DNA from: Isoetes taiwanensis
Lineage: Eukaryota; Streptophyta; Lycopodiopsida; Isoetales; Isoetaceae
Length of the DNA: 64,000 nt
Assembly: GCA_021234155.1 (NCBI GenBank)
Contig: JAJEKV010000072.1
Coordinates: 5,433,620 to 5,497,619 of the forward strand
Reading direction: 5' to 3'
Shown: piece by piece, positions 46,201 to 57,900 of the stretch
How positions within the stretch are numbered: position 1 is the stretch's first letter
Layout of the letters: the number at the start of each line of letters is the position of its first letter
Notes under the pieces: model-generated
Database searches by the model: none
What the model saw: only the letters and a program-made list of their open reading frames with translations
Told to the model about the DNA's origin: nothing
Position numbers and translations under genes: made by a program

Positions 46201-49200
46201 TGCACGCGGACTTGCATGCAACTTGGTGAACCCAAGGATCGACGATTCAAAGAACAATCGCAGAAGAGAACAACCCGCAGGAGTATAGCCAAAGGAAGCA
46301 TGCACAGCCCTCAAGAGACGCCCAAATAGCTTCAAGTATCATGAAGGGGGAACAATTACAGCCCGAGAACGTAATCGGGGAGGCGGACCAAATGTCAAAG
46401 CATCAACGACCAGCACACCTTTAGTTAGAATGTGATGCAAAGCGTGTTGTGCCATAGCCGACAAAACATCGGAGGGCCCAAGTATATCAACAAGTTACCC
46501 CAGAGTACGAAATGACGCGACAAATAGGAGGATATAGATCGTCAACACCATGGCACCGGGAGGAACACCGATGACATTACCAAGGAGTAGGTGTGCAACT
46601 CGAACGGAGGCACAAGGGGGACTTAATAGCTCTATTAGTAATTGTAATTATATAAGCTATATGCTTTGCATGTATAGTTCCCTTGTTATTTCTTCCCTCC
46701 CATAGCGTAACAAATCAAACGAAGAGATGTCAGGCAATTTGCAGGGGTGAAGCAATCAACATCTTCAACACTCTTCGGGCAACGCGATAACGACAAAGAG
46801 GACTCGATGTATGAGACGCCGATGGAGTCGAGGAAACAATATCGGATATAGAGTCGCCCTTTAGTCGCCAAGACAAAGAGTTCAAGATGAAAGATCTTTT
46901 CAACGGCGCCACCTTCAGTGCTTTTGAAAAGCGGCATGGAAGATTTCAAGTGACCGACTACACCATCAAAGACCAGCAAGGAGAGGCTTCTAAACGAACA
47001 AAGTCAACCTCTACATCAAGAGGAGCCACCAAAGGAGACCGAGGTATCGAGCGACTTCGAAGAACGCATCTTGCTACTTCAAGCAGCAACCAAAGGATGA
47101 GCTTCTAGCAAGCTCGGAATCTAAGATCATGGGGCTTAGTAGGTTAAATGTACCGGACGGGCAACATCCATATTGGGATTAGAAGGCATTGCGGATATTC
47201 TCGTGAAAGGATTGCCCCAATATTGAGCTAAGCGTCAAGGATTGGGAAGGAAACACATAGGAGTGACTAAAATTATACACGATCGTTAACAGACATCCAA
47301 CGTATTGAAATAACTTGGTGAGATTGATCACCTCGCTAAGAAGGAATCATTACTAGGATAATTGTTGACCATGTATAAATCTAGTACCTCCAAAGAATAA
47401 TCCAACCGAAAAGAAAAGAAGTAATCTAACAAGTCCGCCAACTTGTTACGATGACATCAATTCGATTGGTAGGAATATTCCAAGAGTTTAAATAACTAAG
47501 AAAGGGGAATCTCTAGAATATAAAAAGAATAATACATGTAAGGTACATCTAAAATAAGAATTATAGTAATCAAGTAGTCTTTTGAGACAAAAGGAATTGT
47601 CATGATGACAAAACCTTGTGGTTTAGAATCGTTCTAACTAAGTAGGTAACCCATAGCTATATTGAAATAAATGATAACATAATATGTATATCCATCTTAG
47701 ATGGTTATATATGTCAGCTAAGGCTAGTAAATTAATGCGCTAAATAAGAAGCGTATAACCTCTTAAGGGAGAGAATAAATATGACGTTGTGTACAACGCC
47801 ATTGAAGGGGTGCAGGACCATTTTCTTTTTCAAGAAAGTGGGAGGGCTCAATCTTGAACGAGCGTTTTGCATCGAATTGACCGGCCATCTCGTAGAATAG
47901 AGTTCACTCCGCAATGGCCGGGCTAATAGAGCGTAAAATAGATAGATACCTTAGGCTCAGGAGGCCTTCAACGTGCGAGACTGACGTAGTAGCTAACTAC
48001 ACCAATGAAGTGGAGCAAAACTATGGGAGCAATGCAACGACCAAGTCATCTCCAAATTACTCAACGCCACCAATGGGTGGATGCGTTCTAGCCTTAGGTA
48101 AGGTGTGCGCATGTATTATAAGCTTTAATGTGTCTTATAGATAAGTTAAATATAGATCCTAATAACCGCATAGAAATTGTCGTGACGTATATGTATCATA
48201 CGGAAATAAGTTAAATAACAACGATAATGTGAGTTAGCATGTTAATTAATCCTTCAAGCAGGATGCAATTCCTTCCAAGGATAGCTATATGACCTCGAGG
48301 TCCTTATAAATATAAATAGAAAATAGAATTCGGATATACTTAAAGCATCTTAGGGATATACTTCCAAGGGTAATGCAAGACCCAAGGAAGAGAATAAGAA
48401 GCACATCTAATTCTTGTGTATGATAACTAAAACCTTCTCTATGTAACAATAGGTCTAAAATCGGGTTATTGTTTAAATAATCGCGATCTAAAAAGTAATT
48501 AAATATTGTAAAGCTTAGAGTAAATATAATTGTACTATCGGAAGTAATGTATCCAATGCTATGATAACGTTAATTCATAAATATTACGTTAAGGTAATTA
48601 TGTTAATCACATGCATTAAAGGGAGCCAAAGAAAAATCGGCCGGGCATGTCGATTTGTGTTTAGATTAATTTCATGTGTAGTTAAGTATAATCTCGATGC
48701 AACCTATGAGGTAAGGGGGTTGCATGCGTTGCTACCGATGATGAGATTACTACGGTGATCTCTGGGGGGGTGTAATGTCAATGTAGGCATGACCGCTTTC
48801 CCTTTGGATGAGTGGAAGGTAGATTAGAAAGTCTACTGCTCCACCCGAGGTAGACGAACTTCGAGAAAGGAGGTCATTCAGAATGCATTGATAGGAAAAA
48901 GCACCTCTAGCCCATTATATGCTTTTGATAGGAGGAATCGACCTTCACTCCATATACGGAAGGACCTATCCTCCACGCCAAGCAACTAGGGTGTAGGCAT
49001 GAGCGGCATATAGGCATATAGGCGCTGTCTCCACGGCCATAATGGAAGATTCACCCTCTTCCTACGCCGGGAGATTAGCCATGCATCCATGTAGATAGGT
49101 GGGGTGGTCACCATATAACCAAAATTTTATTAATAATTAAAATGGTTCTAACGTAGTGACGACCTGCGGGCCAATAGAGCGCTCCGGAGGGCGAGGAGGT

Positions 49201-49204
49201 CGAG
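43241..49204 (+). other. LARD-like interior, no coding function recognised
   Basis: Frames are short and mutually shifted. The longest is 44662-45114 (150 codons, + strand, basic, Arg/Gln/Asn-rich); a short stretch ahead of it reads DAFTSFGIYEFQMEE in an adjacent frame. No zinc knuckle, protease DSG/DTG, RT YxDD or integrase HHCC/DDE motif was found in either orientation. The region from 43.9 to 47.2 kb is purine-biased on the + strand. From 47.2 kb on it is AT-rich. Confidence 0.6.
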
Positions 49205-49210
49205 CTACGA

Positions 49211-49651
49211 AGACTTGCAACACAAATTTTGTTATAATGTGTTGCAAGGGATGAAGAGTACCTTAGAAGTGTAAATTTTGTATGAAATTGATAAACTTTG
49301 ATAAACTTAAATATTGTATTAAGTAAGGGCAATAATTACCTTGCGTGGATTAAGTTATGAAGTCATAAGTTAATTGGATAATAAAATAGTACAGTAATGT
49401 CTTAAACATTACCTTAGAGTAATTATAATAATTAAGATAGTAAGTGTGTAATTATAGATATTGTAAACTTAATGCAGGATTTCAAGGTGCAAAGACTTGC
49501 AACACAAATTTTGTTATAACGTGATGAACAGTACCTTTGGAAGTGTAAATTTTGTATGAAATTGATAAACTGATAAACTTAAATGTTGTATTAAGTAAGG
49601 TTAGTAATTACCTTGCTTTAATAGAGTTATGAATTGATAAGTTATTGGGAT
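49211..49651 (+). repeat. ~283-bp tandem duplication, second copy split by the CACTA
   Basis: GACTTGCAACACAAATTTTG starts copy A at 49211 and copy B at 49494. Both run through TAAGTTATT/TAAGTTAATT. Copy B is interrupted after TTGGGAT at 49651 and resumes with AACGCAATGTC at 62083, matching copy A after TTGGAT. Copy A therefore shows the empty CACTA target site. Confidence 0.85.
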
Positions 49652-49681
49652 CACAACAAGAAAAGGGTCATTTAGCGACGT

Positions 49682-49890
49682 CTATAGCGACGCCCTCCCG
49701 AACGACGCCTATGCGACGCCCGACGGCCGCCGCGACGTCACGCCTCACGCACGCCGCGTGACATCGCCGCGATGCGACGCGCGCCGTCGGCGCGACGCCT
49801 ACAGCGTCGCCGCACGCCTGACTTCGGACGCGTGACGGACTCGACGGCGTCGCGTCGCGGCAGTGGACGTCGCGTCGCGGCGACGGTGGA
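49682..49890. repeat. Left subterminal GCGACG-rich block
   Basis: About 200 bp with many GCGACG/CGTCGC motifs in both orientations, next to the left TIR. Its counterpart is at 61797-62058. An A/T-only tract follows at 49893-49970. Confidence 0.85.
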
Positions 49891-50640
49891 CGAAAAAAAT
49901 AAAAAAAAATTTTAAAAAAAAATTAAAAAAAAAAATAAAAAAAAAATTAAAAAAAAATTAAAAAAGGAAAGAATTTTAATAGTTAGTTACAATATCATAT
50001 ACAAGAGGCGCAGTAGTGGCTATCTTTACGTGTTCCCTCGTTAGGGGAAAACCCGATAGCCAATTCTATAACAATACGACCAATATTAGACAATGACATT
50101 GAAAGTTAACGGAACTAAGAGTTTATAGCACTTACGAATCTATTTCGGGCCCGTAACCCAAGTGAGAGACGGAATTGCTTGTTTGAAGTTGCCTTGGCAA
50201 AATTGCGTGGGGATGTTTTTCTTGGAATCCTTTGCACGCTCAAAAGTGATCCGATTGCAAGGAATACAACATGACAAGTTAAATGTCTTATTTCGAATTG
50301 AACGAATGGCAACAAATAACAAATACCTTGATATCTTCCTTATGGACGATTAAGTGGTTTAGGGACCTTTGACCAATCGCCTCCCAATTTTTGGCATTCG
50401 ACTTCAATTTTGCAATCACTTTTGCCTTTTCTATAAATCGATAGATTAACACAAAATAAAAAGAATAAAAATAAGACTATGACTAGGTCATGTACCTTCT
50501 TTTTTTCGGCAGCCCCCCCCATCATCGAAATGAGCCCCTTCCAAATCTGATTAGTCGGATTAAAAGCTAGAGTTGGCTAACATAATGCTTTTAGGGTTAT
50601 AAGCTAGATTTGGCCACCTCTACCTAAGAATTACAAGAAA

Positions 50641-50935
50641 AGTCGACTTGGACCCGAACACCGGGTCGCTCCACTTTTCGTGGTGGAGCCTACCGCGTTC
50701 CCTTGAACAAGCCACTACAATTTTATTTTAAACCTAAAAATAACAAGTGGTCAGGACTTGAACCCGCACGTGGGGCCCTCTCCACTCTAGGTGGAGCCGG
50801 CCGTGTCCCTTGAACAAGCCACTCCTTAACCTAGGAAAATATATGATCGTAGTGAAGTGGACTTCAACCCGGTACATGGTCCTCCCCACTCTAGGTGGAG
50901 CCGAATCTGCGTTCCCTGAACAAGCCACTCCATCA
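50641..50935 (-). repeat. Three tandem tRNA-like units
   Basis: Units at about 50641-50712, 50741-50826 and 50855-50935. On the minus strand each reads AGTGGCTTGTTCA(A)GGGA, then GGCTCCACC...GTGGAG with a pairing variable arm, then a B-box-like GGGTTCAAGTCC (middle unit), GGGTTGAAGTCC or GGGTCCAAGTCG. They look like tRNA-derived SINE heads or a captured tRNA-like gene amplified in tandem. No mature tRNA with a clear anticodon arm could be fitted. Confidence 0.6.
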
Positions 50936-51059
50936 ATTTTTTAACCCGCTTAAAATTATAAAAATAAAATGCAAGCGCGATCAACTTACCAAAAGAAGGA
51001 CGTGTGTAACAAGATCCTGAGGGTCCAAATCGAAATAGAAAGCAACAAAGAGTTAGAAG

Positions 51060-51405
51060 AATAAGAACAACGGAAAAAAAAGATCGAAGAAGAAACAAAA
51101 AAAAAAAAAAAAAAAGATGAAGAAATAGTAAAACAAGAAAGAAAAAAATGAATCAATCAAAGAAGAAGAGAAGGGTGGGAGAAAGAAGAGAAGGGAAAGA
51201 GGAGAAAAAGAAATTAGGGAAGAAAGAGAAGAATGGAAGAAATAAGAGAATGAAATGGAAGAAGATAGAAGAATGGAAGAATGGAAGAATGGAAGAGTGA
51301 AATAAGGGAAGAATCAAGAAAGAAATGAGGAAAGAAGGAAAAGAAGAAGAATGCGTAAACAAGAAGAAGAAAAAGAAGGAAAAAGAGAAAAAAAAAAATT
51401 GAAAT
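51060..51405 (+). repeat. Homopurine tract (GA/A-rich, ~340 bp)
   Basis: Almost only A and G on the + strand, with GAAGAATGGAAGAATGGAAG-type repeats near 51260-51300 and an A run at 51099-51113. Such tracts can form triplex DNA. The matching Ser/Phe-rich minus frames are not genes. Confidence 0.85.
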
Positions 51406-51576
51406 CTACACTAAATCATTCAATCCAAAAACCATTCAATCCAAAAAAATGATCTACTAACCTTAAAAAGAGTGCTTGCAAGTCGCTCAAGGTCAGCGCC
51501 GAAGATCACGAAAATAGTCGATAGAAGGAAGCCTAGGAATGGTCCCTAAAAGACGTACCGCGGATCAGAAAACACG

Positions 51577-51780
51577 GCCTGGCCGGATGATGCGACGCCG
51601 CGATGTCGCGATGCGACGTCGCGACGTCAAGATGCGACGCATTTTGAATCAGATATAAACCATTTTGAAATCGTGATATACGATTTTTCAAAATCGTGAT
51701 ATACGATTTTCAAAATCGATATATACGGGGGAACGTCGCATGCGACGCGGTCCGCGACGATTTTGTTATAGCTCACGCCT
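51577..51780. repeat. Internal GCGACG block with tandem ATCGTGATATACGAT palindromes
   Basis: GATGCGACGCCGCGATGTCG-type motifs flank two to three near-perfect palindromic units AAATCGTGATATACGATTTT (51669-51730). Similar motif content to the two subterminal blocks suggests a third cluster of transposase-binding-like sites or an old internal terminus of a nested CACTA. Confidence 0.7.
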
Positions 51781-51959
51781 AACACTTTTAATTTTTGCGC
51801 CTTTTTTTCATCCGATGGTCATGAAAGTTTGTCCTTAGGCTAATTTGGACATTCCCGAGCCATATATGCAGCCAAAATCACATTCGGATTTAACCAATCT
51901 TCTATTGCTACTACTTACTTAATGTTTGAGCCCGGGGGTATGTTTGAGCCCTGGGTGGC

Positions 51960-54900
51960 GGTTTGATAAGTTCTCCTGACGGATGTTGGATTTTTTTGCC
52001 CCTTATCGAACGAGGCCCCTTGAACGGCGATTCAACCTGGCCGGATAGGGAACCGAGATCCCGGAGTGTGGTCTTTAGCGCATTTCTACCCCCTCGGGAG
52101 CGCCGCCAGAAAGGTCACCGGAAACTTTTTGGGGCTCGCCTCCCGTCCTGACTCTCCCCTCTAATGAGGTGGCCTTGCAAGGTCCCCGCCTTGTTTGACT
52201 TTGGGCAAGTGTGCTGCTCGGGCTGCCCAACAACAAAGGCCTTAACCGCTCTAATGCAAACACTTTGATCTAAACCTTGTCCGAAATTTTGAAAACCGCC
52301 TCAGATGTTGGCGATGACTTAGAAGCCTCTGCCAAAAAAATCAGAATTTAATTCCGCACTATGCATTAATTACGAATTTATGAATGTCTTGCTACCGCAA
52401 AAGCCGCCTTTTACTTAACCGCCACAACGGGAGGAGTACGATCCAAACTCCATTCCGCCAGCTTCCCTTGCTTCGCTTCTTCAATCGCATCTTTATCGCC
52501 AAGTCCCAAGTGCAAAGGACTAAAAACTCGGCACCCAAAACGCAAACCCCGCTAGAACCTCGCAACTCATAGGGGTTTACGCCGAGGCTCTATCCTTGTC
52601 GATTCGACTAGGACCTTTGGCGCCGTCTTGATGTAGAGGGGGGGTGTTGACGCCGCAGCACGGACCCTAAAACCATCCCAGCTTGCCCCAAAAAGTCCTC
52701 TCCGGGGCCCCGGCGACGGACGGGCAACTTCCCTCCTCCGAATCGCGGATTCGCTCGCCAATGGACTCTAACGCCGACATTGCCCCGGGGACCAAGTTTC
52801 ATGGCCAAAAGACCACCCCTTCTCGAGGTAGCGCCAAACTATCTCATGTCCAACACACTCATAGTCAATTGGCCTAGGAGGTGGTCATTTAATAATCGCA
52901 ACGTAGGGCGAAGTGTTTCTTTCTTTTGCAAAACCGACCGCGCAACTTGGTCTCTAGGGTAATTTCGCCCTCCCTGACGATGTAGCTTAAGTCGACCGCC
53001 ATTCCGAGCCTCCGCAATGTCCGAACGACAAAACACTTTGGTTTCTACACCTGGCCGACGCAGGACGCCATGGTTTGATAAGTTCTCACCTGACGGATGT
53101 TGGATTTTTTGACCTTATCGGTGACAGGGCCCTTGAACGAAGGATTCAACTGGCCGGATAGGGGAACCGATCCCGGAGTGTGGTCTTTAGCGCACGGGCC
53201 CCCGGGAGCCGCCAGAAAGGTCGCCTTTGGGAAACTTTTTTTGGGCTCAGCCCCGGGTCCTGGACTCTCCCCTCTAATGAGCTGGCCTTGCAAGGTCCTG
53301 GCCTTATTTGACTTGGGCAAGTGCTGTGGCTGCCCAACAACAAAGCTGCCCGGACCGCTCTAATGCAAACACTTTGATCTAAACCTTGTCCGAAATTTTG
53401 AAAACTGGCTCAGATGTTGGCTGGCGACTTAGGAAGCTCCGACAAAAAAATCAGAATTTAATTCCGTACTATGCATTAATTACGAATTTATGAATGTCTT
53501 GCTACCGCAAAGCCGCCTTTTTACTTAACCGCCACAACGGGAGGAGTACAGATCCAAACTCCATTCCGCCGGGCTCTTGCTTCGCTTCAATCGCATCTTA
53601 TCGCCAAGTCCCAAGTGCAAAGGACTAAAACTCCAAGACCCAAAACGCAAAACCCCGCTAGAACCCGCAACTCATAGGGTTTACGCTTTGAGGCTCTATC
53701 CTTGTCGATTCGACTAGGACCTTTGGCGCCGTCTTGACGTAGGGGGGTGTTGACGCCAGAGCACGACCCTAAAACCATCCGAAGCAGCTTGCCCCAAAAG
53801 TCCTCTCCCCGGCGGCCCCGGGCGACGGACAGCAACTTCCCTCTCCTAATCGCGATTCGCTCGCCAATGGACTCGAACGCCGACATTGCCCCGGGGACCA
53901 AGTTTCATGGCCAAAAGACCACCCCTTCTCGGTAGGTAGCCAAACTATCTCATGTCCAACACACTCGTAGTCAATTGGCCTAGGAGGTGGTCAGCCGAAT
54001 ACCGCAAACGTAGGGCGTAAGTGTTTCTTTCTTTTGCAAAACCGACCGCAACTTGGTCTCTAGGGTAATTTCGCCTCCCGTGATGTGGCGGTCGAATCGC
54101 CATTCCTGAGCCTCCGCAATGTCCGAACGACAAAACACTTTGGTTTCTACACCTGGCCGACCGCAGACGCTTCAGCGGGTTTGATAAGTTCTCACGGACG
54201 GATGTTGGATTTTTTTGGACCTTATCGAGACAGGCTCCCTTGAACGGCGGATTCAACGGCCGGATAGGGGAACCGAGATCCCGGAGTGTGGTCTTTAGCG
54301 CACGGCCCCCGGGAGCGCCGCCAGAAAGGTCAGCCGGAAACTTTTTTGGGGCTCGCCCTCCCCGGGTCCGGACTCTCCCCTCTAATGAGGTGGCCTTGCA
54401 AGGTCCTGGCCTTGTTTGACTTGGGCAAGTGTGCCACCGCTGCCCAACAACAGTCGCCCGACCGCTCTAATGCAAACACTTTGATCTAAACCTTGTCCGA
54501 AATTTTGAAAACTGGCCTCAGATGTTGGCGATGACTTAGGAAGCCTCGGCGACAAAAAATCAGAATTTAATTCCGCACTATGCATTAATTACGAATTTAT
54601 GAATGTCTTGCTACCGCAAAAGTCGCCTTTTACTTAACCGCCACAACGGGAGGAGTACAGATCCAAACTCCATTCCGCCGCCTTTTGCTTCGCTGCTTCT
54701 CAATCAAGATCTTATCGCCAAGTCCCAAGTGCAAAGGACCAAAATCGCACCCAAAACGCAAACCCCCGCTAGAACCCGCAACTCATGGTTTACGCTTCGA
54801 GGCTCTATCCTTGTCGATTCGACTAGGACCTTGGCGCCGTGTCTTGATGTAGAGGGGGGTGTTGACGCCGAGCACGGACCCTAAAACCATCCTAAGCAGC

Positions 54901-57900
54901 TTGCCCCAAAAGTCCTCTCCCGGCGTCTCGCGACGGACGGCAACTTCCCCTCTCCTAATCGGATTCGCTCGCCAATGGACTCTTAACATCGACATTGCCC
55001 CGGGGGACCAAGTTTCATGGCCAAAAGACCACCCCTTCTCGAGGTAGCGCCAAACTATCTCATGTCCAACACACTCATAAATAATTGGCCTAGGAGGTGG
55101 TCATTTAATACGCAAACGTAGGGCGAAGTGTTTCTTTGCAAAACCGACCGCAACTTGGTCTCTAGGGTAATTTCGGCCTCCCTGACGATGTAGCGGTCGA
55201 ATCGCCATTCCGAGAGCCTCCGCAATGTCCGAACGACAAAACACTTTGGTTTCTACACTGGCCGATCCGCAGACGCTTCAAGGGTTTGATAAGTTCTCAC
55301 CTGACGGATGTTGGATTTTTTTGACCTTATCGGTGACAGGCCCTTGAACGGCGATTCAAATCTGGCCGGATAGGGGAACCGAGATCCGGAGTGTGGTCTT
55401 TAGCGCACGGCCCCTGGGGAGCCGCCAGAAAGGCTGCCTTTGGGAAACTTTTTGGGGCTCGCCCTCCGGGTCCTGGACTCTCCCCTCTAATGAGGTGGCC
55501 TTGCAAGGTCCTTGCCTTATTTGACTTGGGCAAGTGTGCCAGCTTTCGGCTGCAACAACAGCCGCCCTGACCGCTCTAATGCAAACACTTTGATCTAAAC
55601 CTTGTCCGAAATTTTGAAAACTGGCCTGTATGTTGGCGATGACTTAGGAAGCCTGGCCGACAAAAAAAATCAGAATTTAATTCCGTACTTCATGCATTAA
55701 TTACGAATTTATGAATGTCTTGCTACCGCAAAAGCCGCCTTTTTCTAACCGCCACAACGGGGAGGAGCACGATCCAAACTCCATTCCGCCAGTTCCCCTT
55801 GCTTCGCTTCTCAACTGCATCTTATCGCCAAGTCCCAAGTGCAAAGGACCAAAACTCGACCCAAAACGCAAACCCCGCTAGAACCTCGCAACTCATGTGG
55901 TTTACGCTTTGAGGCTCTATCCTTGTCGATTCGACTAGGACCTTGCGCCGCGGTCTTGACGTGAGGGGGGTGTTGACGCCAGAGCACGGACCCTAAAACC
56001 ATCCGGAAGCAAATTGCCCCAAAAGTCCTCCCCGGCCCCTCCGGCGACGGACAGCAACTTCCTCTCCTAATCGTGATTCGCTCGCCAATGGACTCCTAAC
56101 GCCGACATTGCCCCGGGGACCAAGTTTCATGGCCAAAAGACCACCCCTTCTCGAGGTAGCCAAACTATCTCATGTCCAACACACTCGTAGTCAATTGGCC
56201 TAGGAGGTGGTCATTTAATACCGCAACGTAGGGCGAAGTGTTTCTTTCTTTGCAAAACCGGACCGTGCAACTTGGTCTCTAGGGTAATTTCGCCTCCCCG
56301 ACGATGTGGCGGGGTCGAAATCGCCATTCCGAGCCTCCGCAATGTCCGAACGACAAAACACTTTGGTTTCTACACGGCCGACCGCAGACGCCAGCGGTTT
56401 GATAAGTTCTCACCTGGACGGATGTTGGATTTTTTGGACCTTATCGAGACAGTGGCTCTTGAACGGCGGGATTCAACGGCCGGATAGGGGAACCGAGATC
56501 CTGAGTGTGGTCTTTAGCGCATTTGCCCCCTGGGAGCCGCCAGAAAGGTCGCCTCGAAACTTTTTGGGGCTCACCTCCCGGGGTCCGGACTCTCCCCTCT
56601 AATGAGGTGGCCTTGCAAGGTCCTCCGCCTTGTTTGACTTGGGCAAGTGTGCGGGCCTACGCCCAACAACAGCTGCCTCGGACCGCTCTAATGCAAACAC
56701 TTTGATCTAAACCTTGTCCGAAAATTTGAAAACTGGCCTCAGATGTTGGCGATGACTTAGGAGGCTCACGACAAAAAAATCAGAATTTAATTCCGTACTA
56801 TGCATTAATTACGAATTTATGAATGTCTTGCTACCGCAAAAGCCGCCCCTTTACTTCTAACTACCACAACGGGAGGAGTACAGATCCAAACTCCATTCCG
56901 CCAGCCTCCTTGCTTCAAGTTCTCAATCGCATCTTATCAGCCAAGTCCCAAGTCCCAAGGACCAAAATCCTTCAGACCCAAAACGCAAACCCCGCTAGAA
57001 CCTCGCAACTCATAGGGGTTTACGCTTCTGAGGCTCTATCCTTGTCGATTCGACTAGGACCTTGCGCCGTCTTGACGTAGAGGGGGGGTGTTGACGCCAG
57101 AGCACGGACCCTAAAACCATCCTGAAGCAGCTTTGCCCCAAAAAGTCCTCTCCCCGGGGCCGGGCGACGGACGGGCAACTTTCCCTCCCGAATCGTGATT
57201 CGCTCGCCAATGGACTCCTAACGCCGACATTGCCCCGGGACCAAGTTTCATGGCCAAAAGACCACCCCTTCTCGAGGTAAGCGCCAAACTATCTCATGTC
57301 CAACACACTCAGTAGTCAATTGGCCTAGGAGGTGGCCGCCGAATACCGCAACGAGGGCTTAGTGTTTCTTTCTTTTGCAAAACTGACCGTGCAACTTGGT
57401 CTCTAGGGTAATTTCGCCTCCTGACGATGTGGCTAAGTCGAATCGCCATTCCGAGCCTCCGCAATGTCCGAACGACAAAACACTTTGGTTTCTACACCTG
57501 GCCGACCGCAGATGCTTCAGCGGTTTGATAAGTTCTCACGGACGGATGTTGGATTTTTGGACCTTATCGAGACAGGGCCCTTGAACGGCGGATTCAACTG
57601 GCCGGATAGGGGAACCGAGATCCCGGAGTGTGGTCTTTAGCGTCTCGCCCCCTGGGAGCCCGCCAGAAAGGCCGCCTTTGGGAAACTTTTTGGGGCTCAC
57701 CTCCCGGGTCCTGACTCTCCCCTCTAATGAGGTGGCCTTGCAAGGTCCTCGCCTTATTTGACTTGGGCAAGTGTGCTGCCGGCTGCCCAACAACAAAGCT
57801 GCCCTGACCGCTCTAATGCAAACACTTTGATCTAAACCTTGTCCGAAAATTTTGAAAACCGGCCTCAGATGTTGGCGATGACTTAGAAGCCTCAACACAA

